64,000 nucleotides of DNA from Ancylostoma caninum (taxonomy: Eukaryota > Nematoda > Chromadorea > Rhabditida > Ancylostomatidae), in NCBI GenBank assembly GCA_037903475.1, contig JBAJFG010000127.1, positions 1 to 64,000 on the forward strand, in the 5' to 3' direction. Positions 11,144 through 25,293 of this stretch are shown one piece after another. A model generated the notes under the pieces. It had not been told where the DNA came from, made no database searches, and worked only from the letters and a program-made list of their open reading frames with translations. Both the position numbers and the translations under genes were made by a program. How positions within the stretch are numbered: position 1 is the stretch's first letter; each line of letters begins with the position of its first letter.

Positions 11144-11364
11144 AAACATTGGAGTTATGTCAAACTGTGCAGTCGTAATCAGATTAAATTAGCTGAAGTT
11201 TGGACTGAAATAATGTGTAGGAAGCTCTAGTAGTTCCATCATACAACTAACATTGGAGTTATGTCAAACTTCTCGGGAATGGGAACAGGGTTCAATCAGA
11301 AGCCTTGGCACTCTGATTGTCTGTGCATCCACACATCTGATTGGCAACCCTGTTCCCATTCCCG
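11144..11364. repeat. Direct and inverted repeat cluster
   Basis: The 22-mer AACATTGGAGTTATGTCAAA(CT) occurs at 11145-11166 and again at 11249-11270. Immediately after the second copy there is a perfect 19-bp inverted repeat, CGGGAATGGGAACAGGGTT (11274-11292) with its complement at 11346-11364, spaced by 53 bp. No coding role is seen. Confidence 0.65.
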
Positions 11365-11639
11365 ATCGATCGTGAAGTCCGGTGCGTGTGAGCGGTCTCA
11401 TACTGCTAACGTCTTCGGACAGGGCATACAACTCTGGTAGTTGGTCAGGTGGTAGGCAGCTCAAGCACGTTTTCTCAGTGGCAATACTTCTAGGTCTAAG
11501 CCAATTTTGAGCTTGAACTTCTCTCTCTGCACCAGCCGCCATTCTCCCCTGAATTGCTGATAGGATTAGGAACGTCCTATGACGGACTGAAGGCAGGATA
11601 GAGGCAAGTGAGGGAGAAGGCCTGCTCAATTATTTTCTG

Positions 11640-13180
11640 GAAAAACGTGTTCGAGGTGCTCGGCTGCTGACCAGTTATCAGAGTAATAATATGTTGGCAA
11701 AAATGATGGCAAAAATAATTTTCGTCTTTGAACAATACGGTTTTGTTAAGTAGTTTATTCCGGTGGAGTGAAGCTGAAGAGGCCTCCAGTTTCGTTCTGC
11801 TAGCTCAATCTGATCAATCTGATTACGGTTTACGTGGGCTGTACATATTCAAGGATTGGCCAGGAGTGAGTCATGAGGAAGTTTTTCGGCGCGATATCAG
11901 TCTATTATTCCCTTTAATTCTTTTTTTTTCTCTGCAGGAAAGGCATGAAAGTATTGATAAATTATGATTCATTCGTCATGTTCTCGCCCTCATCTTTGAA
12001 GCAGGCGTCCCGGGCAGATGGCCGACCCTTCGGTCCTTCCATGTCGTGTCATCACATCATTTTATGTACACATTATTTATTTCTACATGCAGAAATGAAT
12101 GGAGAGCAAACTACAAAGTGCTAGGTTTGTAGACTGACCATCCCCGGGCACAGGCGGGGGCGTGGCCTGGTTCAAAGACGAGGTCGGGGACGTGAAACAT
12201 TTTAGTCCATATACCTACCACACGATAAGTTTCACTATCTCAAAGTACGCAGTCAAACTACATATGTCATGTTGCTCCTCTAGGAATACTATGACAGAAT
12301 TCGGGAAACACTGTCCTACAATAACCGGCAAATTAGTTAACGAAATCTGCATAGAGAAATGGAACAAGCGTGGGGAACACAAGCCTTGCCGCGCTCTTCG
12401 TTTGCTCGTAGACGAGTATTCACTGCTGCCACGGTGATTGTGGCTGTGGTTTCGCATCCGGTTCATGCCGTTCTTTTTGAACGTTTGTTACGCATCTCAT
12501 GGGAGTTCTTCCCCGTCCTTCAATGCACGTATTCATCGCTTCATGACAGCGGAGTTCTCTTCAAATTTTTGAGAGCTTTACGTGACCACAATTTCCTGTA
12601 TACTTACAGTCTCATTCTATTTCGCGAATCATATTGATCCGCAGTTTCTGATGACATCAACAAAGTTCTACTCATTGACGTTAACAAAAGTAACAAAAGC
12701 ACAGTTCTCATGACATATTTACACTGCTACAGTTGCTATTCAACGTACAGGTGGTAACATATTGTTGGAAAAGAAATGTGAACCATTTGGATACCACCCT
12801 TATGGTCGTCATTCGCGTTCGCAACATACAGTCCTCAGTCGTTGTCTACCTGTCTACTTCAGCTGTCCTCAGAGCCATTTGGCAAGCCGTATGATGTCAG
12901 AAAGTGTGGCACGTACAAATGAATGATCCAAGAGCGTTCCATATGTCACAGTTGAAGTCAGGGTTTCACCTCATTTTCGTTTGCTGGATAATTAATTACC
13001 TCAATCTGGACCCGTTCGACGCTCTAGGTTTGAAGAGGTACGTGAGATGTTACGAATGGTTGTTTTGCATGGCCCTAATTACCTGTGGTCCGTACAATTG
13101 GTGAAAGAGCAGAGCCCCTACCTCCTCCTATCTTCGCCTCAAACACCTATCAAGGAATAAAATTCCTCACGTTTTCCAAG
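11640..13180. other. Intergenic stretch, no gene seen
   Basis: Open frames are short and overlap on both strands, without splice or family evidence. Confidence 0.4.
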
Positions 13181-13189
13181 TCTTTTACG

Positions 13190-13640
13190 TATTGTCTGCC
13201 AGCTCAGAGAGGGTCGATAGAGTGACTTTGTCTGCAGTTACGACGTCAGCACGATATCGGCGAGCTTATCTACAGTGTGTTTCACCAGGGAACATAGTTG
13301 TGAAGATACTAGAGAAAGAGAGAAAGCAAGAAATAGCGCCGTATTCGGAGAGGCAGGCGAGAAATGCAGATCATAGGCACAAATATTCAACTATCGTCAT
13401 TTTTGAAACACACCATATTTTTTACACTTTTTCTATAGGTTTTGATTTGTTTGCGGTATGATTCTGTTTATTTTGATGTTTTCCTGCTGCCACTTCGTGA
13501 AATCTCCTTCCAGACGCATCCTGCGGCGGCCTCTCATCGATGGAATCACTGCGGTCGTAATTGCAGAGAAAGTCACATCATCGGCCCTTTCTGGTTTCCT
13601 CACAGACTCCATTATTCTCGCGAGCTCATATTGGTTCTTC
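13190..13640. repeat. Dispersed repeat, related to 59372-59640 and 60450-60695
   Basis: The left end TATTGTCTGCCAGCTCAGAG matches the TIR of the 59.4 kb element. The part around 13440-13560 (GGTTTTGATTTGTTTGCGG, then TTTTGATGTTTTCCTGCTGCC) matches its interior. The part around 13280-13345 (a CACCAGGGAACATAGTTG stretch) matches 60458-60510. It appears to be a longer or composite relative of that MITE family. Confidence 0.6.
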
Positions 13641-14197
13641 TCATGAAAAACGCCAGACAGTTTTTGGTTGAGGCCAAATTATAGGATTCAAACCCGCATA
13701 GTAGTGACACTATATCCAATTCTACTTATCCAAGGTGCGCGCGGTTTGAGACCCACGCGTGCTCAGCTTTGCCCGCCCGGCCTTTAATTCCCTTTGCTTG
13801 CATTTATTCAGCGGAAATCTTCAGTCTATCTGTGCTCATTTATAAGTGGTCTGTAGGATTTTAGGATAAGTAGGATTGGAGAAAATGTAGCAAATGTCTC
13901 GGCTAGTTCCCCTCACGTGGTTAATGGCCTAAATTGAAAGATTCACGTATCTTGTGCGGGCCTACCCTGTTAGATTGTTCACTTATAGCTCATTTTCTCT
14001 TGGAGAGTTCCATTAGCGCTGCAACGTCATGTTTTCCATACACAATCAGGTTCTTCCAAAGTTAAGGACCTTTTGAGAGGGTTTCATTTCCCGTCAGTGA
14101 TATTACGGAATTGTTAACGGTGTTAACTGTAGGGAAATCCGACTCTTGCTCAGAGCCGTCCACATTTTATCACGAAATTCTACCGTGATGTATTGTA

Positions 14198-15121
14198 CAG
14201 GGTGGTCCAAAGTTTCGGAGACAAGGGCGCGATGCGCATTTTTCGACTTATCTCGAGTTTTGGCGTTTTGCATGCAATCTTTTGCTGTTCCTTTGTTCAA
14301 TTGTACAGGTTCTTACAAAGCATTACCTAACACTATGATTTTTAGAAACAGCTAGAGCGTCAGTCAAGCTTAGTTTTACCGCTCAATTACATTTTTTTTG
14401 TGTAGGCTTGGCGCGCATGTTGTGCTAATGTGTAAAATTTTACAAGAGACACACCAAGCAGTACATCGGAAAGTACAAGGTGTGGGAAACAGAAAAACGT
14501 TAAAGTCATTGTGAATGGCCACCTACCTTGGTTATGAGATCCAGAATTTTGTGCTGATACGCCGAAATTCAACGTGGGCTGAGGGTGGTTCTCAATTCTA
14601 ATCACCATCATTAAATATATTATATAGGCAATACTTCTCAGAACTTTGAGATTGGAAGTTGACGAGCCTAAGAAGTCCCAGTCTCCTACCTAAACAACGA
14701 AAAAAGGACCAGAAGCAGCCCTAAAGTACGTTTTTGCTCTGTTTTTGCACAGGAAGTCATGTCCGCTTCCTTATAAATCTTATTTTCAGTACTCATTCGA
14801 GCAGATTTCTCGTCATGATATTCATTCGAGGACAAAAACTGACTTTACTCTCATAAAAAATGTTTAATATTGGGAGCAAATGCTTTTAGAAAGGGCAGAT
14901 TATTTAGGAAGACTGCACTTCCGCGCCACAGCAGGCGACTAATTCGAATTCTTCGTGTGTTTTCTCACCGGTGATAGGAGAAATCGTGAGATGCGATGGT
15001 AGACTTTGTTCACTGTGAAGTGAAAAATATCGTAATGGAAACAAAATTGCCACCTCGTTTTCCAACGTTAGATATGAACCTTTTAGCGTGTCTCTTTAAT
15101 TTCTAATTTTGGACCACCCTG
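14198..15121. mobile_element. Mariner/Tc1-like non-autonomous element, 924 bp, TA target site
   Basis: The ends CAGGGTGGTCCAAA and TTTTGGACCACCCTG are inverted repeats, each flanked by TA, which is the target duplication of Tc1/mariner transposons. No open frame in it resembles a DD34-type transposase, so it is a deletion derivative or MITE. A lone end of the same type (GGACCACCCTG) is present at 34629-34639. Confidence 0.7.
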
Positions 15122-15129
15122 TAGTATTC

Positions 15130-18100
15130 TTTCCTTCACCACAAGAAGAAGTTGCACTTCTTAGTGCGGAATTCTGACTCATTGTTCACTCATTCGCCCT
15201 TCTACCGTGGCGTTCCTGGAGTTTTCAAGCTTCCGCGATATCGGCGTGAGGCACAGCCGGAAGCACTGTTTGGATAAATACCCGTACAGAAATTTTGTTG
15301 AGTCATTAATGCGGACATAGTGTAGTGACTACCTCCAAACACCGCACGTATTCCCCTTGTGTTTGTTTACTTGTTCATTCGGCACTATTCCTAATCCGGA
15401 GGCCCACACTTCGAGGGATTTTTTTCCGGAAACTCCATAGTAGGGTTGTTGAGGTGCTGAACCCGACCATTGCATCCATTTTGTTCTGTAGCCACATTTT
15501 AATAGCGTAACTATGGGCTACGGTACAAAAGCTATCTACCGGAACCCTTTCGACGTTCGCAGTGAGCTAGTTGCAGACGCTGATCAAGGCTACTAACACC
15601 ATTTTCATGACACTGTCACTTCGATGAAGGAGTTAACAAATCCTCTCGGTTTTCTAGAGGAAACCTCCAGTATGCCCACAAAAACGTGGTTATGGTACAC
15701 AGTGGATGGGATATTGCGTCCAGCAAAACGGAGAACCCCTCTTTGCAAAATTCTAGGGAAATCTGGGAGATGCCGTATATACAATGCATTACCGTACACC
15801 TACAGAAACAGATATACGATCAAATAACCCTTCTATGCAAAGTTTACGAGAGAAAAATCCTTCAAAAATTTCTTCGCCCCCTGATGCAGAATAGTGTACT
15901 TTATTTGTTTTGAACGCAGTTATTCGTAGTTCTTCGGAGATAGCGGCAGTAGAATGCTCTCTTTCTCTTTTTTTCCGGAGCAGATCTTTGTTCGCGGCGA
16001 ATACATGAGAAATCAATTAGACCAGACACTGGATGATTCACACTGTCTCCCCTGGTTACGTCACTACGGTCTTAGTCAGCGTCTACATCGATCGTCGTCT
16101 TGGCACGAATTTGCTGCTCCGATCCTGCAATCCATGCAAACAAGAGGTGGCGGGGTTTTGCTCGGTACGTCTAGAAATATGCCCCTGTTACACCTCGACA
16201 TGGTCACCCTCGTCCTTCCATAGTAAAACACGAATGGATTTAACAGAGAATTGAATTCAGTTCCGGATATCAACGGGTTATTTAGTACTTCGCTACGATT
16301 ACCACTTCATATACTAATCCAATGGCAGCGGTGTCTCTTTACGGCAGCAGATTCTCTCATCGCCAGTGCTAAGGAGGCGAGAAATGAAAGGGGTTTATAT
16401 GAACTTCCTCCCATTCCCACGGTTTCCATGGGTTCCTCTGGCGACCGAAAATGGCGTACTACTTCACCCATTTGGTGTTAAACATCCATTCATTTTTAGA
16501 TAGACTTTCTGGGGGTGGACTAGCAGAGTCATTTCGCTTTTGCTTCTGAGCTGATAACATATTCTAGACCTCCTCGACATGTTGATTCCAGTAGTATACG
16601 AGAGATTTTCCAATGTGGTCGGTACACCTTCGTAGATAAGTCTAGCAGCAATTATGCATAATTCATGTGTAGTGAAACTCCGTTAATCTCTCATAGTCGG
16701 TAGCGCTCCACTTTTGCTCATCGGAATATAGCCTTGGAAGCGGAGCGAATTCCCTGTGTCTTTAGGGCGTTTCACGTACGTCAACGGTCTCAGGTACTCA
16801 AACAGATTCTGTCCTCGCAACAACCACAACGTGATGCTTGCCAGACCCCTGGGTGCATTGCCTTTTTGCGGAAAGCGGAGGCGTTGTGGATCACCACCAG
16901 GTAAACTTCTATTTCGAAAAGGTGTTGTGGGTCATCCGATGGTTGAGATGTCTACTTTACCCTACCTCTACTTCAATTTCATTGAGAATTTTACCTTTTC
17001 TTCGCAGGAAACCAAGTACGTAAATATAGTTCTTGAGGATTTTGATTTCATCACTTTCAGTACTTCTCAAAACTTTTTTTTTACATGCAAACACTATATT
17101 GGCTACGCTGTCGATACTTATTCATCTAGTGCTTTTCCCAGTCTCCTTAGGTCTCGTTTATGTGTGTTCGTTTTCTCTCTCAAGCATTATTTGATGTCAT
17201 CTTGTCAGAGGTGGGACACCGCGACGAGAATCCTCCACCACCTTCACTTTGATACACGGCCCAGGGGAGCACCATCACTTTAGAGGGTGGAAAGAAAAAA
17301 AATGGAAACTTCCGGATTTTACGTTAAACTTCGAGTTTTGCTGAAATTTGCTGTCGAGCGGTGTATAATTTGTCGAAGTATAATTGACTCTGGCAAAAAT
17401 CGAATCTGTGGTACTGCTCTAAACAAACCAGCGTTCGATTGTAGGCCTGTCAAGAACGACAGGAACAGCTAAGAGTAGAAGTAACATACGGTCACCAAAT
17501 AATAGCCCCAAGCGTTGCTCTTCAAAAATAGAAGTTTCATCTAAGAAGGACCTTCTTCATTGATTTTTATAGCTTCACCATCGCCCCTTCCAGAAAACTT
17601 GTCCTTTCCAGGGCAGATAATCTAGGACAATATCTACTTTGTATGCTCACCGTGCACAGGTGAAACTGTTCCGAAGAAGAGCGCGGTACTTATGCGCTAG
17701 CACATAACCTGCTCTACTGAAGTGCCTATGAGCTGTTGCTTGAAGATTCTTCTTTCTCGCTGCAATTTTTGTTAAAAGTCCGGGTTTTTGAACTTCCTAA
17801 CCATTTTTCGGGATTCTCCGGATGGCTTGTGAAACGGTCCGGCATTAGTAATACTGAGATCATGATTAACGCCACGGATTGAGCTTTGCTGCCATCAGCT
17901 GCGTAGGATGGCGCACAAGAGGTATTTTCTCAAGTCATGACGCGCATTGGACGCTGTAAACAACCTCAACGTAAACAACTCCAACTTATATCACTGGGTG
18001 GCCTTCCTGCATTCATTTTTTTGATTCAATGAACGCTGTAGTTAGCTCACGCTGAACTTATGTAACATTTGATAGTTCAGCTGCAAGAATAGGCTCTACA

Positions 18101-18400
18101 TATGGATCATTGTGGCCTGACACGGCTTCCTTGCTCTTCGGACCCACCTTATAAGAAAATACGTAGACCGCGTCGTTAGATCTCTTTGGGCATCAGTTGG
18201 CTTCTTTGCAAGGAGTTTTCTGTGTCTCCTGTGGCTTCTTGTTTTTGTGAAGGATGAGATCTTCACAATCCAGTAGGAGCAGTTCTCTTATGGTTCAAAG
18301 ACATCTTTTTTGGAATTCTCTTCATCTATGCGAGAAGAAAATCTTGGAAAACTCATCAAAAAAGCCGCATCTTCATGTGACTTAACGTGGAGTTAATCGG
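15130..18400. other. Intergenic stretch, no gene established
   Basis: The longest open frame (16756-17283, 175 codons) has no recognisable motif, is rich in codons expected from T-rich DNA and lacks splice or promoter context. I see nothing else that supports a gene. Confidence 0.4.
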
Positions 18401-18439
18401 ACAATAGCGTTGCATGAACAACTAATTATGAGGAACTAT

Positions 18440-19390
18440 AGTCACAATTGCGGACAAAAGTATTGCACCGTATGGTTTTTCGCCGATTTGAGAGAGTTCT
18501 GTGAGATACCGCAATTACGGTGAACCTACCGTAACCTTACGAAAACGAGGTTACGGTGCCAAACCGATGCCATTTTCGTGTCCAGAATCTTTGGGCGGAA
18601 ATTTTCACTTTGAGATTTTGAGGCAGAACTAGCCGAGTACTTCCCATAGGGAACTATCCAATATATGTTTTAAGAATAAAAGCTGAAAAGCAGGCACTTT
18701 TGTTCAGAAACGTCGTGGTCATAGACCGGCACGAGCACCGGCCAAAGACTGTTGGGTCACTCTGTATATGACGATAGAGGACACTGTGCACTTTGGGTCA
18801 CCCTGTACATGATGATAGAGGACACTATGCACTCGTATTGTATGTCCTCACTGCTAATATTTGGGTAGTAATTGCGGTGATGTTGTCGTGATCCTCTTTG
18901 ATGCAAAGCGCCGTCATTGCCTGCGGCGATGCGCCAGGGAATTTATATGACCCGATGTCCAGTCTTGGACGTTCTTCTTTTGTGTCATGTCCGCTTGCTG
19001 TTTTTGTCGTCCAAAGCACTTGATTTTATTGAACCATTCAAATCTGTGCCTTGAAAAAAAAACTCAATTTCGCAAGGAAATTTCGAGCTGGACTTGTTTA
19101 TTTCCTACTGTTTATATGTGAAATCTTAGCACGATTTTCCCCCTCTTCGCGGTCATCATCACAAGCATTGTTATCATCTGGAATTGTTCAGTACCGTATT
19201 ATTTTTTGAGGATCGTGAACATGAATTTCGTACACCACATTTTTGTAGGGTTACGGTAGGTACGTATACTTGAACAGGATACCTGACAGATTCCTTTCAA
19301 ATCACTAAAGTTACCCTTTCGCTTTGCACGGATGACCTGGTTTTTCGTTGGGCTACGGTAGGATTACTGTAGGAAACTAAGAGAAATGGT
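18440..19390. repeat. Dispersed TACGGTA/CTGTAG-type repeat and 41-bp tandem pair
   Basis: Short motifs such as TTACGGTAGG, CTACCGTAACC and GGATTACTGTAGG recur, as in the array at 28930-29600. Inside it, 18753-18834 is a tandem pair of a 41-bp unit (TGGGTCACTCTGTATATGACG and TGGGTCACCCTGTACATGATG starts). No gene is seen. Confidence 0.5.
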
Positions 19391-19699
19391 CGATTCCAGC
19401 AGAGAAATGGCGATGTCGTGCAAGGTGTTGTTTGCAACCGTGATCACCATCTGAAATTACCCGTCTGCACAGAATTTGAGGGTTTCGTGTGAAGTATATC
19501 ATCCACAGTATGCCCATCATAGCTCTTCTAAAATGGGGTGACGGTACAAATGGGTACGGTATTCGTACCCCCCATCTCATGGCTCATAGAAAATGGCCGT
19601 GTAATGGAACAGTTCTGATTTTCATACCGGGTGGGTCATGTTTTGTCAATTCCATCATTATTACGATGGGTCCCCCCCCCCCCCCCTCCCTTCTATAAG

Positions 19700-22600
19700 T
19701 TTTCTCTTTGATATTGCCACTCCTTCCTCCGTAATACCTCCACATATCATAGTCTCACGTCATCGTTTCACGTCATGACACATCTGAGTCTGCGAAGATC
19801 CGTAATCCTCTCACGAGGCCGAAGCCTAATCGCGCATTCTTGTTCCTAAAACTCCTTTACTTCCTCTAAGATGAAGCTATGAAATAATAGAACAGGCAAA
19901 TCTTCTGTACTTTTATTTTCGAGTTGAAGGTACACCGAATCCACTTTTGAGCCTCTTAGTGGCTAGATACTCCAGGGAACACTGGTTTTCTGGCTTCTTA
20001 CATGATTGGCACATGAGATATGAATTATTTTTGCGCGAGGGAATTTTAGGGATTCTTTCCTAGTAATGAGAGGCTTGAACCAAGATGTGATATTCCCCTG
20101 GCTCAAAAACAAAAGTGCAGAATCCTGTTGGAGATTTCTGTCTCCAATCATTATCATTATGTAATTTCTTTCTACATGAGGTTGTAGCTTCACTATGAGG
20201 AACATGGTGTTGAATATCATTTATTTATGTACAATATTCCCGCACGCGTTCGTGGATTTCACGTCTCATTCAGATTGAATTTTTGCTTGTCATGCTGCCA
20301 AACTCCTCAATGGATTCATACATAGTTGTATTTTTGGCAGAGCCATCTGTCTAATAACTTGAAGATGCTATATTTGAGTGATAATTGTAGGCGAATCTTC
20401 AATAGGGTAACATCTTTGTAACTCTGTGCTCATGACTGTTTCTTTAGTAGTTATTTTTTTATAAACTCATATTTGTAGATAATTTTAGAATGAGATAAGA
20501 GAATTAGCGACTCAGTTGACAGTTTCTTCTACAAAGTTATGCCTCATTTTATGCATTAGGTCGTATTTCCATCACCTTTCCATGAATTCCCTGGTTTGAA
20601 TTGATCGACGTCGTGTGAACTCCATCTCTCGAAGAAATTTACAAAGCAAAAAATTTCTGGTTCTCTTCAACCTTACTATGGATAAGTCTCTTGTAGGCTT
20701 GTGGATTGTACTCGCTTCAGGACTGATTCCACGCATTCTCTCAACAAGAATACTGCCATGACTTTGCAGCATACAGTAGAGTCATGGTAAAGAAGAACTC
20801 AATTATGTTTCTATCTCGGAACCTGTTCCAATCTTGCAGCGTGTCCCTAGGCACAACATCGTTCCCCCATTCGGGTCCAACTGTAATCTTCCGAGTACTT
20901 TATATCATACTGCGCTGAAGTCGTTTGTAGCAGTTCATTAAATGGCACTATAATCCCTCCCGCCCTCTAGGAAAAAATTGCTTTTTCTGGTTTGCGTGAA
21001 GAGAACAAAGAACTTGTTGACGAAGAGCATGCTATTATCTGAGGTTACCCCAAATAAAACGCGGAAGGAGCTGATAACAAAGGCCATAATGTAGCAGTTT
21101 CGTTCTCAAAGTTTTTTTCCTGATAAATTTTAGAACCCTCATCTATCAGTACCCTCATGATTAGTTCGGACAAGTCACTGAACAAATCACAACCATGGCA
21201 AATTAGGCGGAGCACACAGGGGCATTAGTAAGGGTTGTAGCTATTAATTATGAGGGTTTTTTTAAATCAGTGAACAGCACAGGAATGTGCACCCGTGTGT
21301 TAAGTTTACTTTCACTATGGTGTCTAGAAAGTGATAAGAAGAACTTGACATCAATCCAGCTTCTTACCGCATATAAAAGATTAGTTCACAATTCCCCGAA
21401 AATGAGGGTCATTTGGCACGTCGACTGCAAGTACACCGTTGATACTTAGCGCGCCAGTTTTGAATTTTTAACATGCTAGATGTTTGATTGGGCAGAAGGC
21501 TGTTAACAACTAGGTCCTAAATTTGGGTTTGCAGTGGACGGCAGGGTGTGTGTGAGAGCAAGCAGTGGCGGGTTTTTGCCTTCGTCTTGGTTTGTGAGCG
21601 AGACTTGGGCAGGGTTGATGTCTTGCATTCAGATGGGGTTGTGGATTCGTGTCAGGTCAGAGGAAATTTTTCGAAAAAAAAAAGCAGATTGATGTGTTAT
21701 TAAATCATGTCTTCGTGCAGAATGAAGAGCAACAACAGGAACAAGACTCATTGGTCAAAATTTTCTTTTAATCCCCGAATATGCTAACATTTGTTGCATT
21801 ACCAATTATTCGAACGTAAACACGCATCCTGATTTCACTTCGTCCATTGTAAGCTAGGTGAAATATGTGCTAGCTTTTTTCCTTGAGTCTTCCTCTATTC
21901 TCTATAAAAATTTTAATCATTTCCTTGTGTGTCCAAGCGATCTTGCAATAGGGTCGCACAATAAGGAGATTTTGAACGTGCATTGAAAGAGGGAATAGTA
22001 ATTTTTTGCATGCAGCGTTCGTTCGTTCTAGGATGCTGCTTCCCAGAAGTTTTGTCTGACTGTGCGCATACATGTTTCCCTCAATTTTTTTTTGTCCCAG
22101 TGCAGCAATATTGAGCTGGAAAGACCAGAGAAGTACCCCTTTTGACCGAGCGAAGAGAGGTCTTCGCAGATACTGATTAGTTGTAGAAGTGCTATTCTTG
22201 TTCCGATTAAGTAGAGACCATGTGGAGTGTGTAATATCTGTGTCCTTAACACATTGAGCCATTGCCTTTGATAAAGAACAATGGAATTTTCAATTCATGG
22301 AAGCACCTGCATGCAAACTACGACGTACTTTTTTTTTAAACAATTTCATTCAGTAGTAAAACGTCCCTCTGCGAAACCACCACACTTCATACAAGTGAGT
22401 CGGTTGGCAGAGCCCATTCGCTGATTAACTCTTTTTCTCTGCTCTTTTTCTTTGTCCTTCTGTCTCATTTGTTAACCTGAAAGACAGCGATACCTTGATA
22501 TTGAATGGCTTTACGGGTTTCCATGACAAGCTCCAATATGCTGTTATTAAGGGTTTATAGGAGGGAGTGTCGCACCACGTGCTTCTTGTGTGTCATCCAC

Positions 22601-25250
22601 TCTATCAAAAGCTATCTATCAAAAGCTCGACGATCGAATGAGACTTCATACGTGCTAATTTGCTGCTTTGATAGGGTACTTAGTCACGCCTTCTGATACC
22701 TTTGTAAAGTTCATGAAAAGGTGAACGATTGTTCCTTCTTGGATTCGATTGTGAATCCACAGAATGTGATTCATCATTTCTTTCACGTCACGCGGTGGGA
22801 ATTCGCTAGATATAACCAGATACTAGCTGTGAATTGTTGGTCCAGACTTCCGTTCTAACACTGCTTTTTCCCAATGTTGGGTTCAACCCGTTCCCGAACA
22901 ATTCTCCACTGACTTATTTCAACACGACTACATTTCTTTGAAATTTTCCTCTGTGCCTGCTGTACTGTCAGTGGAGGGTCTCCCCTCTTTTTTGTTCTCG
23001 CATTTGCCTTTGTTTAAGTGGATTTCGGGGTTGAATGCCGTAAAATTTTGACATGACCGATCAGCTGTTCGAGCAATAGGCCAAGATGGCTGAATACGTG
23101 TATTCAGGGGACGTTTGTTGTCACCGGTAAGGTAGATTCCACACATTTTTGGGTCTCCCGGCTGTGACCAAAGCAATAAAGTCGGTAAAAAGCCGAATAA
23201 AAGTGTGCTTATAATGGTGTTGGTATATATTGTTGGTGAAGCCACAACGGTTTCTATACCTTCACACATATTCTTTCCGTCTGTTGATTTGGTGGCATAT
23301 GGTATTTTTATAGCACACCATGTTCGCTGCAATTGATAAGTAAATAAGTAAATAAATAAATCGAAACAATATTAATAAAAAGGCCAGGATTTCAAGTTTT
23401 CACCCTTCCGAATTTACGATCATCTTTCAAACAATTTCGAGTATTACCAGTATAGTAAATGACAGAGTACAATTTGAGTGCTGTTATAATACTCCGTTCT
23501 CTATATGTGTGTACTCTAATGTTACCTCATCTACAGGCTAGTGAGAAATCATGGAATTGGTCTCTCATGCTGTTCCTTAGAACTTGATGTTATGTAGTGT
23601 TTATTTTGTTGATTGATTCATTTTTTAGTGTTTTATTACACTTCTTCATTCCCCTTTGAAAGTAGCTTGCACCTTTTGCGATGACATCAGCGGAAATTCC
23701 ATTCCAAGACATCCCCAAACCCTTTTCGGGCGAGCCTTGCACCGCTTGATAAGGGATTCATGGATGTTATCGCGAGTGTACCAGACTTAACGCTTATCGC
23801 TTATTCAGGATGGAAAAGTTTTTGTGGCAATGTATGATAACACTTGTTAACTTTACCGTTACAACTTTACTACTGATTTTGCTGACTGAGACGAGTCTTT
23901 CATGCAAAATGTACCCATTCCACCCGTAGAATTCGTGCACTTATTGGTAGATCCTCACTTTCCTGAGAACCCAACAAGATGGAATAGTGCAGTTGACTGA
24001 TATGGAAGCAGATCGTTGGCTAATCACCAACAGCCGCATACGTAGTTGGAATTACCCAAAGTAAACTTGTCACCCATGTTGTCCATGGGTGAATTTGTGT
24101 GGATTTAGCACGTCCACCCTGGGTAATCTCAATAATGCATGTCCCCAGAATAGAAAAAAAAGCATTTATGTTCAGCGTGACCAAGACCGGGAAGTTTTCT
24201 ACAACCGAGTTCTGTGCATGTGTGTATTAATTGGATTGGGTGTCATGCTTGTGAAATGTCTAGTCTTCCCTTTCAAAATATCCTTTAACATCCGTGAAGA
24301 AATCTTTCGTTCATCGCTCGATGGTAGGGTCACTGGACTTCGAGCTCTCACGAGCAAAGAATGGTGGTGTACCCTTTCTGATCGAAGAACGAAATCGTGC
24401 TGCCATTCATTTTTGGCGAATCATGCCAAAAATACCACCTGTGCAGTGATATAAAGTCCCATTCTCGGCTGGTAGTGGCTCACAGGATTGGATTCGCTAG
24501 TTTTCATAGTTGTGAACTCTTCTACATCAACAATTTCTATTCTCAGAGTAAAAACATATTGGTGCCGTTGAGCTGTGAACCGCCTCATCGACAACTTCCT
24601 GTCATTTAACTTTCATTCACCTCTGCAAGAAATATAGTGAATGATCCAAACTACAATCCCTTGCCACTCTGCATACTACACTATTCTATTCTACCCTTTA
24701 TTCTGTATACAATACTGCTGATGGGATCGTGAAAAGCGACGGTCGCTCCGCGGAGGCACCGTCGCATACCGTCGCTTTGCCATAACTTTCGTAGAACTGC
24801 ACTAATCAAAACGATTTGGTCACCATTCGATTTGTCTCGAAGAGATCTTTCAGATGACCTACTCAATGTCGAGGAAAGCTTTACGTTTACTGGTTTTGTC
24901 CAAGTAATCGATACATCGACTGATGTAATGGACAGGGCTAGTAGTAGCTTAAACACGCGGCGATGAACTAGATTTCAAGATTAGATCCGATTATATATTG
25001 TGAATTGTACTGCTCATATACTACCTTATACCTACACAGGATACCACCTGCCAAGGAGCTTTTGTGTTCTAGAAATGAACATAAAAAGTGCCGCAGAACT
25101 TCTCCAGCAACCCAATACATTGCGGCTTGAATTTTTGTTGTTTGGAATCCTGTTTCATCCTAGGAGAAGCGAATAGAAGATTCATACAATAATTTTTTGC
25201 CACTCTGCATAGCCCAATTCTATAATCTCTAACCGAAAATCCTAATTCGT
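19700..25250. other. Intergenic stretch, no gene established
   Basis: AT-rich DNA with a C15-type homopolymer at its left edge. A minus-strand frame at 22928-23332 has a few Cys and a protein-like central part but no recognised family, start context or splice partner. No RNA gene is seen. Confidence 0.4.
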
Positions 25251-25293
25251 CAGTTGAATGTTCGGATTATCCAAGAGATCAAAGAATTACATA

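Noticed and set aside
11264..11629. 121-codon minus-strand frame
   Set aside because: Much of it overlaps the inverted repeat and it has no family or splice evidence.
16076..16273. Minus-strand NSLLNPFVFYYGR, resembling the NPxxY end of a GPCR helix 7
   Set aside because: No other receptor segments nearby and the opposite strand is equally open; likely chance.
16756..17283. 175-codon plus-strand frame
   Set aside because: No domain, no splice sites, composition of T-rich non-coding DNA.
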